Below are positions 17,856 through 27,261 of a stretch of DNA of 64,000 nt, one piece after another. Below the pieces are notes generated by a model, which saw only the letters and a list, made by a program, of their open reading frames with translations, ran no database searches and was not told where the DNA came from. The number at the start of each line of letters is the position of its first letter. Position 1 is the first letter of the stretch. Origin of the DNA: Schlegelella_A sp036263655. Its GTDB lineage: Bacteria > Pseudomonadota > Gammaproteobacteria > Burkholderiales > Burkholderiaceae_C. The DNA lies in the NCBI GenBank assembly GCA_036263655.1, contig DATAGP010000017.1, forward strand, positions 5,307 through 69,306. The letters run 5' to 3'. The position numbers and the translations under genes were made by a program.

Positions 17856-18342
17856 AGGACGCGGCCACTCCGCGGGCGGTCATGCCGATGCCGGCGGGCG
17901 CGGCAAGCAGCGGCACGGCCGGCTTCCATCCCTTGGCTCGATGCTCGGCGACGATGTTCGTGTAGATGCCGCCGCGCACGTTCCAGCGGGCGGCGATGCG
18001 CGCGTAGCGCGGCCGGGTCGCGGCGACGATGTCGTCGAGGATGGCGTTGGTGACCTTCTCGTGAAAGGCGCCTTCGTCGCGGTAGCTCCAGAAGTAGAGC
18101 TTGAGGCTCTTCAGCTCGATGCAGAGCCGGTCCGCGACCATGTCGATGGTGAAGCGCGCGAAGTCCGGCTGGCCGGTGAGCGGGCAGTTGCAGGTGAACT
18201 CCGGGACCTCGAACTGGATGACGTAGTCCCGCTCCGGCGTCGGGTTCGGGAAGACGTCCAGCTGCTTTCTCGGTGCGGTGGGAGGCGAGTCCGGCGCCTC
18301 GCGGCGCGAGACGATGGTGTCGGTTCGGGGGGTCCGGGCCAT
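17854..18342 (-). CDS. queF: NADPH-dependent 7-cyano-7-deazaguanine reductase
   Basis: A 162-residue short (YkvM-type) QueF reducing preQ0 to preQ1 in queuosine biosynthesis. The catalytic Cys and Asp lie in FTCNCPLTGQPDFARF, the substrate-binding Glu-Ser/Leu-Lys motif is CIELKSLKLYFWSYRDE, and FHEKVTNAILDDI is the conserved following helix. The start is uncertain: ATG at 18342 gives MARTPRTDT, while the in-frame ATG at 18393 adds 17 residues; neither has a clear ribosome binding site. It is divergent from smc. Confidence 0.93.
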   Translation of the reverse strand: MARTPRTDTIVSRREAPDSPPTAPRKQLDVFPNPTPERDYVIQFEVPEFTCNCPLTGQPDFARFTIDMVADRLCIELKSLKLYFWSYRDEGAFHEKVTNAILDDIVAATRPRYARIAARWNVRGGIYTNIVAEHRAKGWKPAVPLLAAPAGIGMTARGVAAS

Positions 18343-18472
18343 GCGGAAAGCGCCTCGCGGCAGCTCGAGAAAGGAAGGTCGCGATGCTATCATCCGGGCG
18401 CTCGACGCCTGCCTTCGACGGCCTTTTTTCTGAACTAGATCAATAACTTACGGCGCCTTGTCGCCGTATTCC

Positions 18473-21400
18473 ATGCGCCTCAACTCGATCAAGCTCTCGG
18501 GCTTCAAGTCGTTCGTCGAACCGACTCAATTCCAGCTCCCCGGTCAGCTCGTCGGCGTCGTCGGCCCGAACGGCTGCGGCAAGTCCAACGTCATCGATGC
18601 CGTCCGCTGGGTGCTCGGCGAAAGCAAGGCCAGCGAGTTGCGCGGCGAGTCGATGCAGGACGTCATCTTCAACGGCTCCAGCCTGCGAAAGCCTGCCGGG
18701 CGCGCCAGCGTCGAGCTGACCTTCGACAACGGCGACGGCCGCGCCGGCGGGCCCTGGGGCCGTTTCGCCGAGATCGCCGTCAAGCGAGTCCTGACGCGCG
18801 ACGGCACGAGCAGCTACCACATCAACGGCCAGCCGGTGCGTCGTCGCGACGTGCAGGACGTGTTCCTCGGCACGGGTCTCGGCCCGCGTGCCTACGCGAT
18901 CATCGGCCAGGGCACGATCTCGCGGATCATCGAGAGCAAGCCCGAGGAGCTTCGGCTGTTCCTCGAGGAGGCAGCCGGCGTCTCGAAGTACAAGGAGCGC
19001 CGGCGCGAGACCGAGGGCCGTCTCAGGGACACGCGCGAGAACCTGACCCGCGTCGAGGACATCCTCCGCGAGCTGAACCAGAACCTCGAGAAGCTCGAGA
19101 GCCAGGCCGAAGTGGCCGGGCGCTATCGAAGCCTGCAGCAGGAGGCGCAGCAGAAGCAGCACCAGCTCTGGTTCCTGCGCCACCGCGACGCCGCGCGCGA
19201 GGAGGAGCGTGTCCGCCAGGCGGCGATCGCCGCGGTGCTCGCGCTCGAAGCGGAAAGCGCGGCGCTGCGCCAGGCCGAGGCCGAGCTCGAGTCGATCCGG
19301 CAGGCGCACTACGCCGCCAACGACGCGCTGCACGCGGCGCAGGGCGTCCTCGGCCACGCGGCGCTGGAGGTGAGCCGGCTCGAGGAGCGCATCCGCTACA
19401 TCGCGGAGCAGCGCGCGCGGATCGCGCGCCAGCGCGCCGACCTGGAAGTGCAGAGCGCCGCCTGGCGCACGCGCGCGTCCGAAGCCGGCGACGAGCGCGA
19501 GCGCCTCGCCGCGCAGATCGCCGCTGCCGAGCAGGCGGCATCCGACCTCACCGCGCAGATCGAGGCACAGGGCGCCGTGGTCGCGTCTGCGGAAGAACGG
19601 CTGCGCAAGGCGGAGGGCGAGAGCGGGCAGCAGCGCAGCGTCGTCGCCACGGCGCAGCAGCACATCCAGGTCGCCGCCGCCGAGGGCCGCGGCATCGACG
19701 AGCGCCTGGCCGAAGCCAGCGCTCGGCGCGATCGCCTGCTCGCCGAGGAGAAGGGCCTGGCCGACGTCGACCTGAGCGGCATCGAGGCAGCGCGGCGCAG
19801 CGTCGCCGAGGCCGATGCGCGCGTGCTCGCGGCGCAGGCCGAGGTCGCACGCTGGCAGGAGCGCATCCCGGGCCTCGAGGACGAGCGCCGCCTTCGCCAG
19901 GCCAGCCGCGACAGCGAGGGCCGGCGCCACGCCGACCTCTCGGCGCGCCTGGCCGCCCTGCAGGCCCTCCAGGAGAAGGTGCAGGTCGAGGACAAGGTCA
20001 AGCCGTGGCTGGCCCGGCACGGGCTGGAGACGCTCGCCGGCCTGTGGACGCGCGTGCGCATCGAGCCGGGCTGGGAAGCGGCGCTCGAGTCGGCGCTGCG
20101 CGAGCGCTTGAGCGCGCTGGAGGTCGGCCGGCTCGACACCGTCCGTGCCTTCGCTGCCGACGCGCCACCGGCGCGCCTGGCGTTCTTCACGGCCACCGCC
20201 GCACCAGCGGCGCGGACGCAGCGCTCGCTGCCGCGCCTGGCCGACCTGCTGCACCTCGGCGATTCGAGCCTCGCCGCGCTGCTCGGCGACTGGCTCGAAG
20301 GGGTCTACACCGCCGACGACTTCGACAGCGCGCTCGCGGCCCGCTCGACCCTCGCCCACGGCGAGATCATCATGACGCGCGAAGGCCACTCGGTGAGCCA
20401 GTTCGCGGTGAGCTTCTACGCGCCCGACTCCGAGCAGGCTGGCCTGCTGGCGCGCGCGCAGGAGATCGAGAACCTCGAGCGGCAGACGCGTGCCCAGGCG
20501 CACATCGCCGACGACGCGCGGGTGCAGCTGGGCCGCGCGGAGGCGGCCAGCGTTGAAGCCGCCGCCCAGCTCGCCGCGGCGCAGCGCGACGCCGCCCGGC
20601 AGCAGTCGCTCGGCCATCAGCAGCACGTGGAGCTGCTGCGTCTGGAGCAGCTCGAGGCGCAGACGCGGCAACGGCGCGATCAGCTCGGCGAGGAGCGCGG
20701 CGGCCTCGACGCCGAGCTCGCCGAGCTGACGGCCCGGCGCAGCGCCAGCGAAGCGCGTTTCGAGTCGCTGGACGGCGAGCTCGCCGTGGCGCAGGAAAGG
20801 CATGCCGAGCTCGACGACCTCGTGCTCGCGGCACGGCGCACGCTCGAGGCCGAGCGGGTGGCCCTGCGCGATCTGGAGCGGCGGCTCCAGGAGGCGCGCT
20901 TCGAGCTGCGCGCGGCCGGCGCCCGCGGCAGCGAGCTCGAGAGGGCCATCGACACCGCGCGCCAGCAGCTCGAGGCGAACCGCGTTGCCGACGCCGCCCT
21001 CGCCGACGAGCACTCGCGCCTGGCGGATGCGTCGGCCGACGAGGAGCTCCAGGCCGCCCTGGCGACGAAGCTCGAGCGCGAGCGGGCGCTCGGCGAGAGG
21101 CGCAGCCAGTACGACGACCTCGCGCAGCGGCTGCGCGCCGCCGACGAGAAGCGCCTCGGCCACGAGCAGGCCCTGGTGCCGCTGCGCGACAGGGTCATCG
21201 CTTTGCAGCTCGAGGAGCAGGCGGCGAAGCTCGGCGGCGCGCAGTACCTGGAGCAGCTCGAGCAGGCCGGCGCCGACCGCGCGGCGGTGGCCCGCTCGGT
21301 CGAGGAGCAGGGCGTCAAGCTCGCCGGCCTGCAGGGTCGCATCGACGCACTGAACCGCGACATCGAGGCGCTGGGCGCGGTCAACCTGGCGGCGCTGGAG

Positions 21401-21988
21401 GAGCTGACGTCGGCGCGCGAGCGCAAGGGCTTCCTCGATGCCCAGAACGGCGACCTTCGCGAGGCCATGTCGACGCTCGAGGACGCGATCCGAAAGATCG
21501 ACCTCGAGACGCGCGAGCTGCTCGGCACGACCTTCGACCAGGTCAACGACCACTTCGGCCGCATGTTCCCGACCCTCTTCGGCGGCGGCAACGCCCGCCT
21601 CGTCATGACCGGCGACGAGATCCTCGACGCCGGCGTGCAGGTGATGGCGCAGCCGCCGGGCAAGAAGAACAGCTCCATCCACCTGCTGTCGGGCGGCGAG
21701 AAGGCGCTCACCGCGATCGCCCTCGTCTTCGCCATCTTCCAGCTCAACCCGGCGCCGTTCTGCCTGCTCGACGAGGTCGACGCGCCGCTCGACGACGCCA
21801 ACACCGAGCGCTACGCCAAGCTCGTCAACGAGATGGCCAAGAGCACCCAGTTCCTGTTCATCAGCCACAACCGCATCGCCATGGAGATGGCCGAGCAGCT
21901 CATCGGCGTGACCATGCAGGAGCAGGGCGTGTCGCGCATCGTCACCGTCGACATGCCCGGCGCGATCCGTCTGGCCGAAGCCGCGTAG
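18473..21988 (+). CDS. smc: Chromosome segregation protein SMC
   Basis: A 1171-residue condensin ATPase. The N-terminal head has MRLNSIKLSGFKSFVEPT and Walker A VGPNGCGKSN (residues about 28-37). Two long coiled coils (about 170-500 and 660-1010) flank the hinge at about 515-650, and the C-terminal head has signature HLLSGGEKALTAIAL and Walker B FCLLDEVDAPLDDAN. Dimers entrap DNA and organise newly replicated chromosomes. The ATG at 18473 gives the family-standard start; a TTG at 18458 would only add five residues. zipA follows after 16 bases. Confidence 0.97.
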   Translation: MRLNSIKLSGFKSFVEPTQFQLPGQLVGVVGPNGCGKSNVIDAVRWVLGESKASELRGESMQDVIFNGSSLRKPAGRASVELTFDNGDGRAGGPWGRFAEIAVKRVLTRDGTSSYHINGQPVRRRDVQDVFLGTGLGPRAYAIIGQGTISRIIESKPEELRLFLEEAAGVSKYKERRRETEGRLRDTRENLTRVEDILRELNQNLEKLESQAEVAGRYRSLQQEAQQKQHQLWFLRHRDAAREEERVRQAAIAAVLALEAESAALRQAEAELESIRQAHYAANDALHAAQGVLGHAALEVSRLEERIRYIAEQRARIARQRADLEVQSAAWRTRASEAGDERERLAAQIAAAEQAASDLTAQIEAQGAVVASAEERLRKAEGESGQQRSVVATAQQHIQVAAAEGRGIDERLAEASARRDRLLAEEKGLADVDLSGIEAARRSVAEADARVLAAQAEVARWQERIPGLEDERRLRQASRDSEGRRHADLSARLAALQALQEKVQVEDKVKPWLARHGLETLAGLWTRVRIEPGWEAALESALRERLSALEVGRLDTVRAFAADAPPARLAFFTATAAPAARTQRSLPRLADLLHLGDSSLAALLGDWLEGVYTADDFDSALAARSTLAHGEIIMTREGHSVSQFAVSFYAPDSEQAGLLARAQEIENLERQTRAQAHIADDARVQLGRAEAASVEAAAQLAAAQRDAARQQSLGHQQHVELLRLEQLEAQTRQRRDQLGEERGGLDAELAELTARRSASEARFESLDGELAVAQERHAELDDLVLAARRTLEAERVALRDLERRLQEARFELRAAGARGSELERAIDTARQQLEANRVADAALADEHSRLADASADEELQAALATKLERERALGERRSQYDDLAQRLRAADEKRLGHEQALVPLRDRVIALQLEEQAAKLGGAQYLEQLEQAGADRAAVARSVEEQGVKLAGLQGRIDALNRDIEALGAVNLAALEELTSARERKGFLDAQNGDLREAMSTLEDAIRKIDLETRELLGTTFDQVNDHFGRMFPTLFGGGNARLVMTGDEILDAGVQVMAQPPGKKNSSIHLLSGGEKALTAIALVFAIFQLNPAPFCLLDEVDAPLDDANTERYAKLVNEMAKSTQFLFISHNRIAMEMAEQLIGVTMQEQGVSRIVTVDMPGAIRLAEAA

Positions 21989-22004
21989 CGCCGGGCGCAC
22001 GGCC

Positions 22005-23069
22005 ATGAGCACGCTGATGGTGGCTCTCGCATCCCTCGGCGGCGTGGTCCTGGCCGGGGTGGTCGCGCACGGTGCGTGGCAGGCACGGCGGGCCGGTCCG
22101 AAGCGCGCCACGCCGGCAGTGCGCGAGGAACCCACCGCGTCGGCGAGCGGCCCCGGCGGCGAGCCGGCGCTGGTCGGTGAGCCGCCGCCGCTGGCCGACG
22201 ACAACGAGCCCGGCCTGGCGGTGGCGCGACGTCCGTCCCGCCGCATGCCGCTGCAGCTCGACGCCCTGATCGACGCCTTCGCTCCGATTGCGCTCGAGGC
22301 GCCCATCCTCGGCGAGACGGTGCTCGCGCACCTGCCGTCGAAGCGCCACGTCGGCAGCAAGCTGGTGCTCGTCGAAGGGCTGAACGTCGCGACGGGCCAC
22401 TGGGAGGCGCCGGCCGCGGGCGAGCGCTACGCCGAGCTGCAGGCAGGCGTCCAGCTGGCGAGCCGCACCGGAGCGCTGAACGAGATCGAGTACTCCGAGT
22501 TCGTGCAGCGCATGCAGGAATTCGCCGACGCGATCGGCGCCGGCATCGATCCGCCCGACATGCTCGAGGTCATGGCCCAGGCGCGCGAGCTCGATGCCTT
22601 CGCGAGCCAGCACGACGCCCAGCTCGCGGTCCATCTGCATGCGCGCGGCGCGGCGTGGAGCATCGGCTATGTCCAGCAGCACGCACGCCGGCACGGCTTC
22701 GTTCCCGGCGTCGTGCCCGGCCGGCTCGTCTATCCGTCGACCGAGGAGGGCGCGCCGCCGGTGCTGACGCTGACCTTCGACTCGCAGGCGGCGCTCGCCG
22801 ACGAGCCCGATCGCGCCGCCGTGCGCGACGTCACGCTGTCCTTCGACGTGCCGCAGACCGATCCGGCGGCGGAGCCGTTCAAGGCCTGGCAGGCGGCGGC
22901 CCAGGCGCTCGCCGTCGGCATGGACGCGGCCATCGTCGACGACAACGGCCAGCCGCTGAGCAGCGATGGCTTCGCGATGATCGGCAACGAGCTCGCCGCG
23001 CTCTACGAAGCGCTGCAGGCGCACGATCTCGCCGCCGGCTCGGCGGCGGCCCGGCGTCTCTTCAGCTGA
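22005..23069 (+). CDS. zipA: Cell division protein ZipA
   Basis: A 354-residue inner-membrane protein. A single membrane helix at residues 4-22 is followed by a Pro/Ala/Glu-rich linker (about 25-85), then the C-terminal FtsZ-binding domain, recognised by ALNEIEYSEFVQRMQEFADA and HARGAAWSIGYVQQHARRHG near residues 210-240. It tethers FtsZ to the membrane at the septum. The position between smc and ligA matches other betaproteobacteria and supports the assignment, since ZipA sequence conservation is low. Confidence 0.85.
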   Translation: MSTLMVALASLGGVVLAGVVAHGAWQARRAGPKRATPAVREEPTASASGPGGEPALVGEPPPLADDNEPGLAVARRPSRRMPLQLDALIDAFAPIALEAPILGETVLAHLPSKRHVGSKLVLVEGLNVATGHWEAPAAGERYAELQAGVQLASRTGALNEIEYSEFVQRMQEFADAIGAGIDPPDMLEVMAQARELDAFASQHDAQLAVHLHARGAAWSIGYVQQHARRHGFVPGVVPGRLVYPSTEEGAPPVLTLTFDSQAALADEPDRAAVRDVTLSFDVPQTDPAAEPFKAWQAAAQALAVGMDAAIVDDNGQPLSSDGFAMIGNELAALYEALQAHDLAAGSAAARRLFS

Positions 23070-23079
23070 GGAAGCCGCC

Positions 23080-24117
23080 GTGGCCATGTCGCATGCGTTC
23101 CTCGGTGTCGATCTTCCGGTCGTTCAGGCACCGATGGCCGGTGCGCAGGGCAGCGCATTGGCCATCGCGGTGAGCCGGGCCGGCGGTCTGGGTTCCCTGC
23201 CCTGCGCCATGCTCGAGCCGGAGGCCATGCGCGCCGAGCTGGCGGCGATCCGCGCCGCGACCGACCGGCCGTTCAACGTCAACTTCTTCTGTCATGCGCA
23301 GCCGGCGGCCGACGCCGATCGCGAGGCGGGATGGCGGGCGGCGCTCGCCCCCTACTACCGCGAGTACGGCATCGATCCGCAGGACATCCCGGCCGCGCCC
23401 GGCCGCCTGCCGTTCAGCGCCGCCGCGGCGGAGGTGCTCGACGCCGTCCGGCCACCCGTCGTGAGCTTTCATTTCGGCCTGCCGGAAGCGGCGCTCCGGG
23501 CGCGGGTCCGCGCGTTGGGGGCGCTGATCCTCGCGACGGCGACGACGGTGGACGAGGCGCTCTGGCTCGAGCGCCACGGCGTCGACGCGATCGTCGCCCA
23601 GGGCTGGGAGGCCGGTGGGCACCGCGGCCACTTCCTCTCCGACGATCTCCTGCTGCAGCCCGGCACGCTGGCCCTGGTGCCGCAGGTCGTCCGCGCCGTG
23701 CGCGTACCGGTGATCGCGGCCGGCGGGATCGCCGACGCCGCGGGAGTCCGGGCCGTGCTGGCGCTCGGCGCCGTCGCGGCGCAGGTCGGCACGGCCTACC
23801 TGCTGTGCCCCGAGGCGACGACGCATCCGGCGCACCGTGCCGCCCTTGTCGGCCCGATGGCGCAGCGCACCGCCGTGACCAACCTCTACACCGGCCGACC
23901 GGCGCGCGGCATCGAGAATCGCCTGATGCGCGAGATCGGCCCGCTGAGCCCGCTCGCGCCGGCATTCCCGCTCGCGACCGCGGCGCTCGCGCCCTTGCGC
24001 ACCGCGGCGCTGAAGGACGGCAAGGCCGACTTCATGCCGCTCTGGTGCGGCCAGAACGCCAGCGGCTGCCGGCCGGTTCCCGCGGCCGAGCTGACCCATG
24101 GCCTCGCCGGCGTCTGA
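23080..24117 (+). CDS. Nitronate monooxygenase (2-nitropropane dioxygenase family)
   Basis: A 345-residue FMN-binding TIM-barrel protein. The family start PVVQAPMAGAQGSALAIAVS is near residue 14, NVNFFCHAQP follows, the catalytic-region His is in IVAQGWEAGGHRGHF, and the phosphate-binding loop is VPVIAAGGIADAAGVRAVLA. It oxidises nitronates to carbonyl compounds, probably as detoxification. A GTG at 23080 is six bases after GAGGAA; the ATG at 23086 is the alternative. It is inserted between zipA and ligA and overlaps ligA by 20 bases. Confidence 0.9.
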   Translation: MAMSHAFLGVDLPVVQAPMAGAQGSALAIAVSRAGGLGSLPCAMLEPEAMRAELAAIRAATDRPFNVNFFCHAQPAADADREAGWRAALAPYYREYGIDPQDIPAAPGRLPFSAAAAEVLDAVRPPVVSFHFGLPEAALRARVRALGALILATATTVDEALWLERHGVDAIVAQGWEAGGHRGHFLSDDLLLQPGTLALVPQVVRAVRVPVIAAGGIADAAGVRAVLALGAVAAQVGTAYLLCPEATTHPAHRAALVGPMAQRTAVTNLYTGRPARGIENRLMREIGPLSPLAPAFPLATAALAPLRTAALKDGKADFMPLWCGQNASGCRPVPAAELTHGLAGV

Positions 24118-26212
24118 GCCGGCGAAGCCGCGGCAGGCGCAAGGACCGGCGCGGGGCGACGCGGCGGCTCGCGCGGCCGAGCTGCGCGAGCGCCTGGCCC
24201 GCCATGCGCACGAGTACTACGTGCTCGATGCGCCGAGCATCCCCGACGCCGACTACGACGCCTTGTTCCAGGAGCTGCAGGCGATCGAGGCCGCGCACCC
24301 CGAGCTGCGCACGGACGAGTCGCCGACGGCGCGCATCATCGGCGCGGTGCTCGAGGGCCTGCGGCCGGTTCGCCATGCGCTGCCCATGCTGTCGATCGAC
24401 ACCGAGACCGACACCACGGCGACGGGTGCCGAAAAGTTCGACCAGCGCATCCGCAGGCTGCTCGGCCTGGGCGACAGCGACCCGCCGGTCGCCTACTGCG
24501 CCGAGCTGAAGTTCGATGGCCTGGCGATCAACCTGCGCTACGAGGGCGGCCGGCTGGTCCAGGCCGCGACACGCGGCGACGGCGAGACCGGCGAGGACGT
24601 GACGCACACCGTCGGCACGATCGCCAGCGTGCCCAAGCGGCTGCGCGGCGTGCACGCGGACGTGCTCGAGATCCGCGGCGAGGTCTTCATGCGCCGCGAC
24701 GACTTCGAGGCGCTCAACGAGCGGCAGCGCCAGCTCATCGCGGCCGGCGCGAAGGGGGAGAAGACCTTCGTCAACCCGCGCAACGCCGCCGCCGGCGCGG
24801 TGCGCCAGCTCGATGCGAGCGCCGCCGCCCGCCGGCCCTTGAGCTTCTTCGCCTATGGCCTCGGCGAGGTCAGCGGCTGGGTGCCGCCGCCGACCCAGAC
24901 CGAGCTTCTGGCTGCGCTCGAGCGGATGGGCGCGCCGGCGAGCCCGGGGCACGAGCGGGTCGAGGGCGCGGCCGGCCTCGTCGCCTTCCACGACCGCGTC
25001 GCGGCGGCGCGCGACGCACTGCCCTACGACATCGACGGCGTCGTCTACAAGGTCGACGACCGCGCGCTGCAGGACAGGCTCGGCTTCAAGTCGCGCGAGC
25101 CGCGCTGGGCCGTCGCGCAGAAGTACCCGGCGCAGGAGCGGACCACCGTGCTGCGCGGCATCGAGGTGCAGGTCGGCCGCACCGGCAAGCTGACGCCGGT
25201 GGCGAAGCTGGAGCCGGTCTTCGTCGGCGGCACGACGGTTTCCAACGCCACCCTGCACAACGAGGACGAGGTCCGCCGCAAGGACGTCCGCATCGGCGAC
25301 ACGGTGATCGTGCGTCGCGCCGGCGACGTGATCCCGGAGATCGTCGGCGTCGTCGCCGAGCGGCGCCCGAAGGACGTCGGGCCGCCGTACGACCTGCGCG
25401 CCCAGCTCGGCGGCGCCTGCCCGGTCTGCGGCAGCGCCATCGTCCGGGAGGAAGGCGAGGTCGACTGGCGCTGCAGCGGCGGCCTGTTCTGCGCGGCGCA
25501 GCGCAAGCACGCGATCCTGCACTTCGCCGGCCGTCGCGCTCTCGACATCGAGGGGCTCGGCGAGCGCATCGTCGACCAGCTCGTCGAGTCGGGGCAGGTC
25601 GGGACCTTGCCGGACCTGTACCGCCTCACCCAGGCGCAGCTCGAGGGCCTGGACCGCATGGGCGGGAAGAGCGCGGCCAACCTCGTCGCCCGCATCGACG
25701 CGAGCAAGCACACGACGCTGGCGAGGTTCCTCTATGCGCTCGGCATCCGCCACGTCGGCGAGTCCACGGCCAAGGACCTGGCGCTGCACTTCGGCAACCT
25801 CGACCGGCTCATGTCGGCCTCGCTCGAGCAGCTGCTCGAAGTCGCCGACGTCGGGCCGACCGTCGCCGCAAGCGTGCACGCTTTCTTCCAGGAAGCGCAC
25901 AACGTCGCCGTGATCGACGGACTGCGCCGGGCCGGGTTGCATTGGGACGAGCACGAGGGCCGCGCCGGCGCCGTGCCGCTGCCGCTCGCCGGCAAGACCT
26001 TCGTGCTGACCGGCGCCCTGCCGACCCTGAGCCGCGACGAGGCGAAGGACCTGCTGGAGGCGCGCGGCGCCAGGGTGGCCGGCTCGGTGTCGAAGAAGAC
26101 GGACTACGTCGTCGCCGGTGCCGAGGCCGGCTCGAAGCTGGCCAGGGCCGAGGCGCTCGGCATTCCGGTCCTCGACGAAGCCGGCCTGAGGGCCCTGCTC
26201 GACGCGGATTGA
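24098..26212 (+). CDS. ligA: NAD-dependent DNA ligase
   Basis: A 704-residue ligase sealing nicks in replication and repair. In order: domain Ia (HEYYVLDAPSIPDADYD), adenylation domain with the AMP-accepting Lys in CAELKFDGLAINL, OB fold, a four-Cys zinc finger (CPVCGS and CSGGLFC), helix-hairpin-helix repeats (about 500-590), and a C-terminal BRCT domain beginning PLAGKTFVLTGALPTLSRDE. The ATG at 24098 lies inside the end of the nitronate monooxygenase gene, so translation is probably coupled. The first 25 residues are a variable Pro/Ala extension. Confidence 0.97.
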   Translation: MASPASEPAKPRQAQGPARGDAAARAAELRERLARHAHEYYVLDAPSIPDADYDALFQELQAIEAAHPELRTDESPTARIIGAVLEGLRPVRHALPMLSIDTETDTTATGAEKFDQRIRRLLGLGDSDPPVAYCAELKFDGLAINLRYEGGRLVQAATRGDGETGEDVTHTVGTIASVPKRLRGVHADVLEIRGEVFMRRDDFEALNERQRQLIAAGAKGEKTFVNPRNAAAGAVRQLDASAAARRPLSFFAYGLGEVSGWVPPPTQTELLAALERMGAPASPGHERVEGAAGLVAFHDRVAAARDALPYDIDGVVYKVDDRALQDRLGFKSREPRWAVAQKYPAQERTTVLRGIEVQVGRTGKLTPVAKLEPVFVGGTTVSNATLHNEDEVRRKDVRIGDTVIVRRAGDVIPEIVGVVAERRPKDVGPPYDLRAQLGGACPVCGSAIVREEGEVDWRCSGGLFCAAQRKHAILHFAGRRALDIEGLGERIVDQLVESGQVGTLPDLYRLTQAQLEGLDRMGGKSAANLVARIDASKHTTLARFLYALGIRHVGESTAKDLALHFGNLDRLMSASLEQLLEVADVGPTVAASVHAFFQEAHNVAVIDGLRRAGLHWDEHEGRAGAVPLPLAGKTFVLTGALPTLSRDEAKDLLEARGARVAGSVSKKTDYVVAGAEAGSKLARAEALGIPVLDEAGLRALLDAD

Positions 26213-26277
26213 CGGCCGTTGCTTCGGCCGGCCCCGGGGCACGAGAATCGCTGACCCCCACCGCCGAAGGTCTCGTC

Positions 26278-27249
26278 ATGGCCGTCTCCGAAAGCGAGAA
26301 GCTGTTCAGGAAGATCAAGCTGGTCGCCGACCAGATCGCCAAGATCCGGGCCGTGCTCGATCGCCGATGGAAGGATCTCGCGACGCGGCTCGAGGCCGCG
26401 ATCAAGGCGAAGGACCGCGACAAGATCGAGTTCTTCCTGAGCGCGCTCGACGGCCGCATCAAGGAGGTGTCGAAGACGCTGCAGGCGGCGCGCGTCGCGA
26501 TGGGCGACGTTCGCGAGCTGCAGCTGGACGAGGACTTCGTCGCCGGCAACGCCGTCGAGATGGAGGAGTACGTCTCCATCCTCAGCGGGGCGGTGAAGAG
26601 CCTCACGGCCCAGTTCGCCGAGGGCAAGAAGCTGCAGAACCAGGCCCAGGCGGCGGCCGAGTCCGCCACCGACGCGGCCGGCAACGCCACCGCCCTGCAG
26701 GCCGAGCTCGAGACGGCGATGAACGACGCGAAAGGCGCGTTCTCGGCGCTGTTCAAGAAGGCCGACGCGATCCAGGTGCGCGCCGCCGCGGCGCTCAAGG
26801 CGCGCGACGCCAAGGCGCTGGCCAGGGCGAAGGCGGAGTACGACGCGCTCGGCATCGACGTCCAGCTCATGCTGCACGAGGGCCTCCTCAAGCGGGTCAA
26901 GGAGCTGGGCGCGAGCGCCGGCTCGAAGGAGTACGCGCCGGACGTCCAGGCGCAGCTCAAGGACGGCGCCAAGGACCTCATGAACCAGGCGGTGGGCGTG
27001 AACGTCTACGTCGATCAGCTGAAGCTCGGCGTGCAGCGGATGAAGGCCATGGCCATCGAGGCGCCCGACAGCGCGAAGGCGGCGAAGCTCCTCTCGCTCG
27101 ATCGGGCCGCCGAGGAGATGCTGAAGAAGGTGCTCGCCGGCCCGGCCGCCGGTCTCGAGCCCGGCCTCGAGCAGATCGGCAGGAAGCTCGACCCGAAGCA
27201 GAAGGGCAAGGACATGCTGGCGAAGCTGCGGAGCGCCGGCATCCTCTGA
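26278..27249 (+). CDS. Orphan all-helical protein, 323 residues, function unknown
   Basis: I do not recognise this protein. It reads as almost entirely amphipathic helix, with few Pro or aromatic residues and long Ala/Lys/Glu stretches: residues 1-60 (LFRKIKLVADQIAKIRAVLD), a central coiled-coil region at about 95-200, and a C-terminal segment to about 310 with conserved-looking LGVQRMKAMAIEA. There is no signal peptide or membrane helix. It starts 66 bases after ligA and ends 13 bases before the Nudix gene, so it is in the same transcription direction as smc-zipA-ligA. Its composition resembles the N-terminal part of the 487-residue orphan 10 kb upstream, although I cannot show homology by eye. 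Confidence 0.78.
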   Translation: MAVSESEKLFRKIKLVADQIAKIRAVLDRRWKDLATRLEAAIKAKDRDKIEFFLSALDGRIKEVSKTLQAARVAMGDVRELQLDEDFVAGNAVEMEEYVSILSGAVKSLTAQFAEGKKLQNQAQAAAESATDAAGNATALQAELETAMNDAKGAFSALFKKADAIQVRAAAALKARDAKALARAKAEYDALGIDVQLMLHEGLLKRVKELGASAGSKEYAPDVQAQLKDGAKDLMNQAVGVNVYVDQLKLGVQRMKAMAIEAPDSAKAAKLLSLDRAAEEMLKKVLAGPAAGLEPGLEQIGRKLDPKQKGKDMLAKLRSAGIL

Positions 27250-27261
27250 CCCGGGGCCGCC

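Noticed and set aside
18430..18443. FNR/Anr-like palindrome CTGAACTAGATCAA upstream of smc
   Set aside because: Eight of ten conserved positions match, but the left half is weak and an oxygen-responsive smc promoter is unlikely; a chance match in the only AT-rich spot.
18440..22360. Long open frame antisense to smc and zipA
   Set aside because: High GC keeps antisense frames open; the plus-strand SMC protein has all family motifs, and the antisense translation has no recognisable domain.
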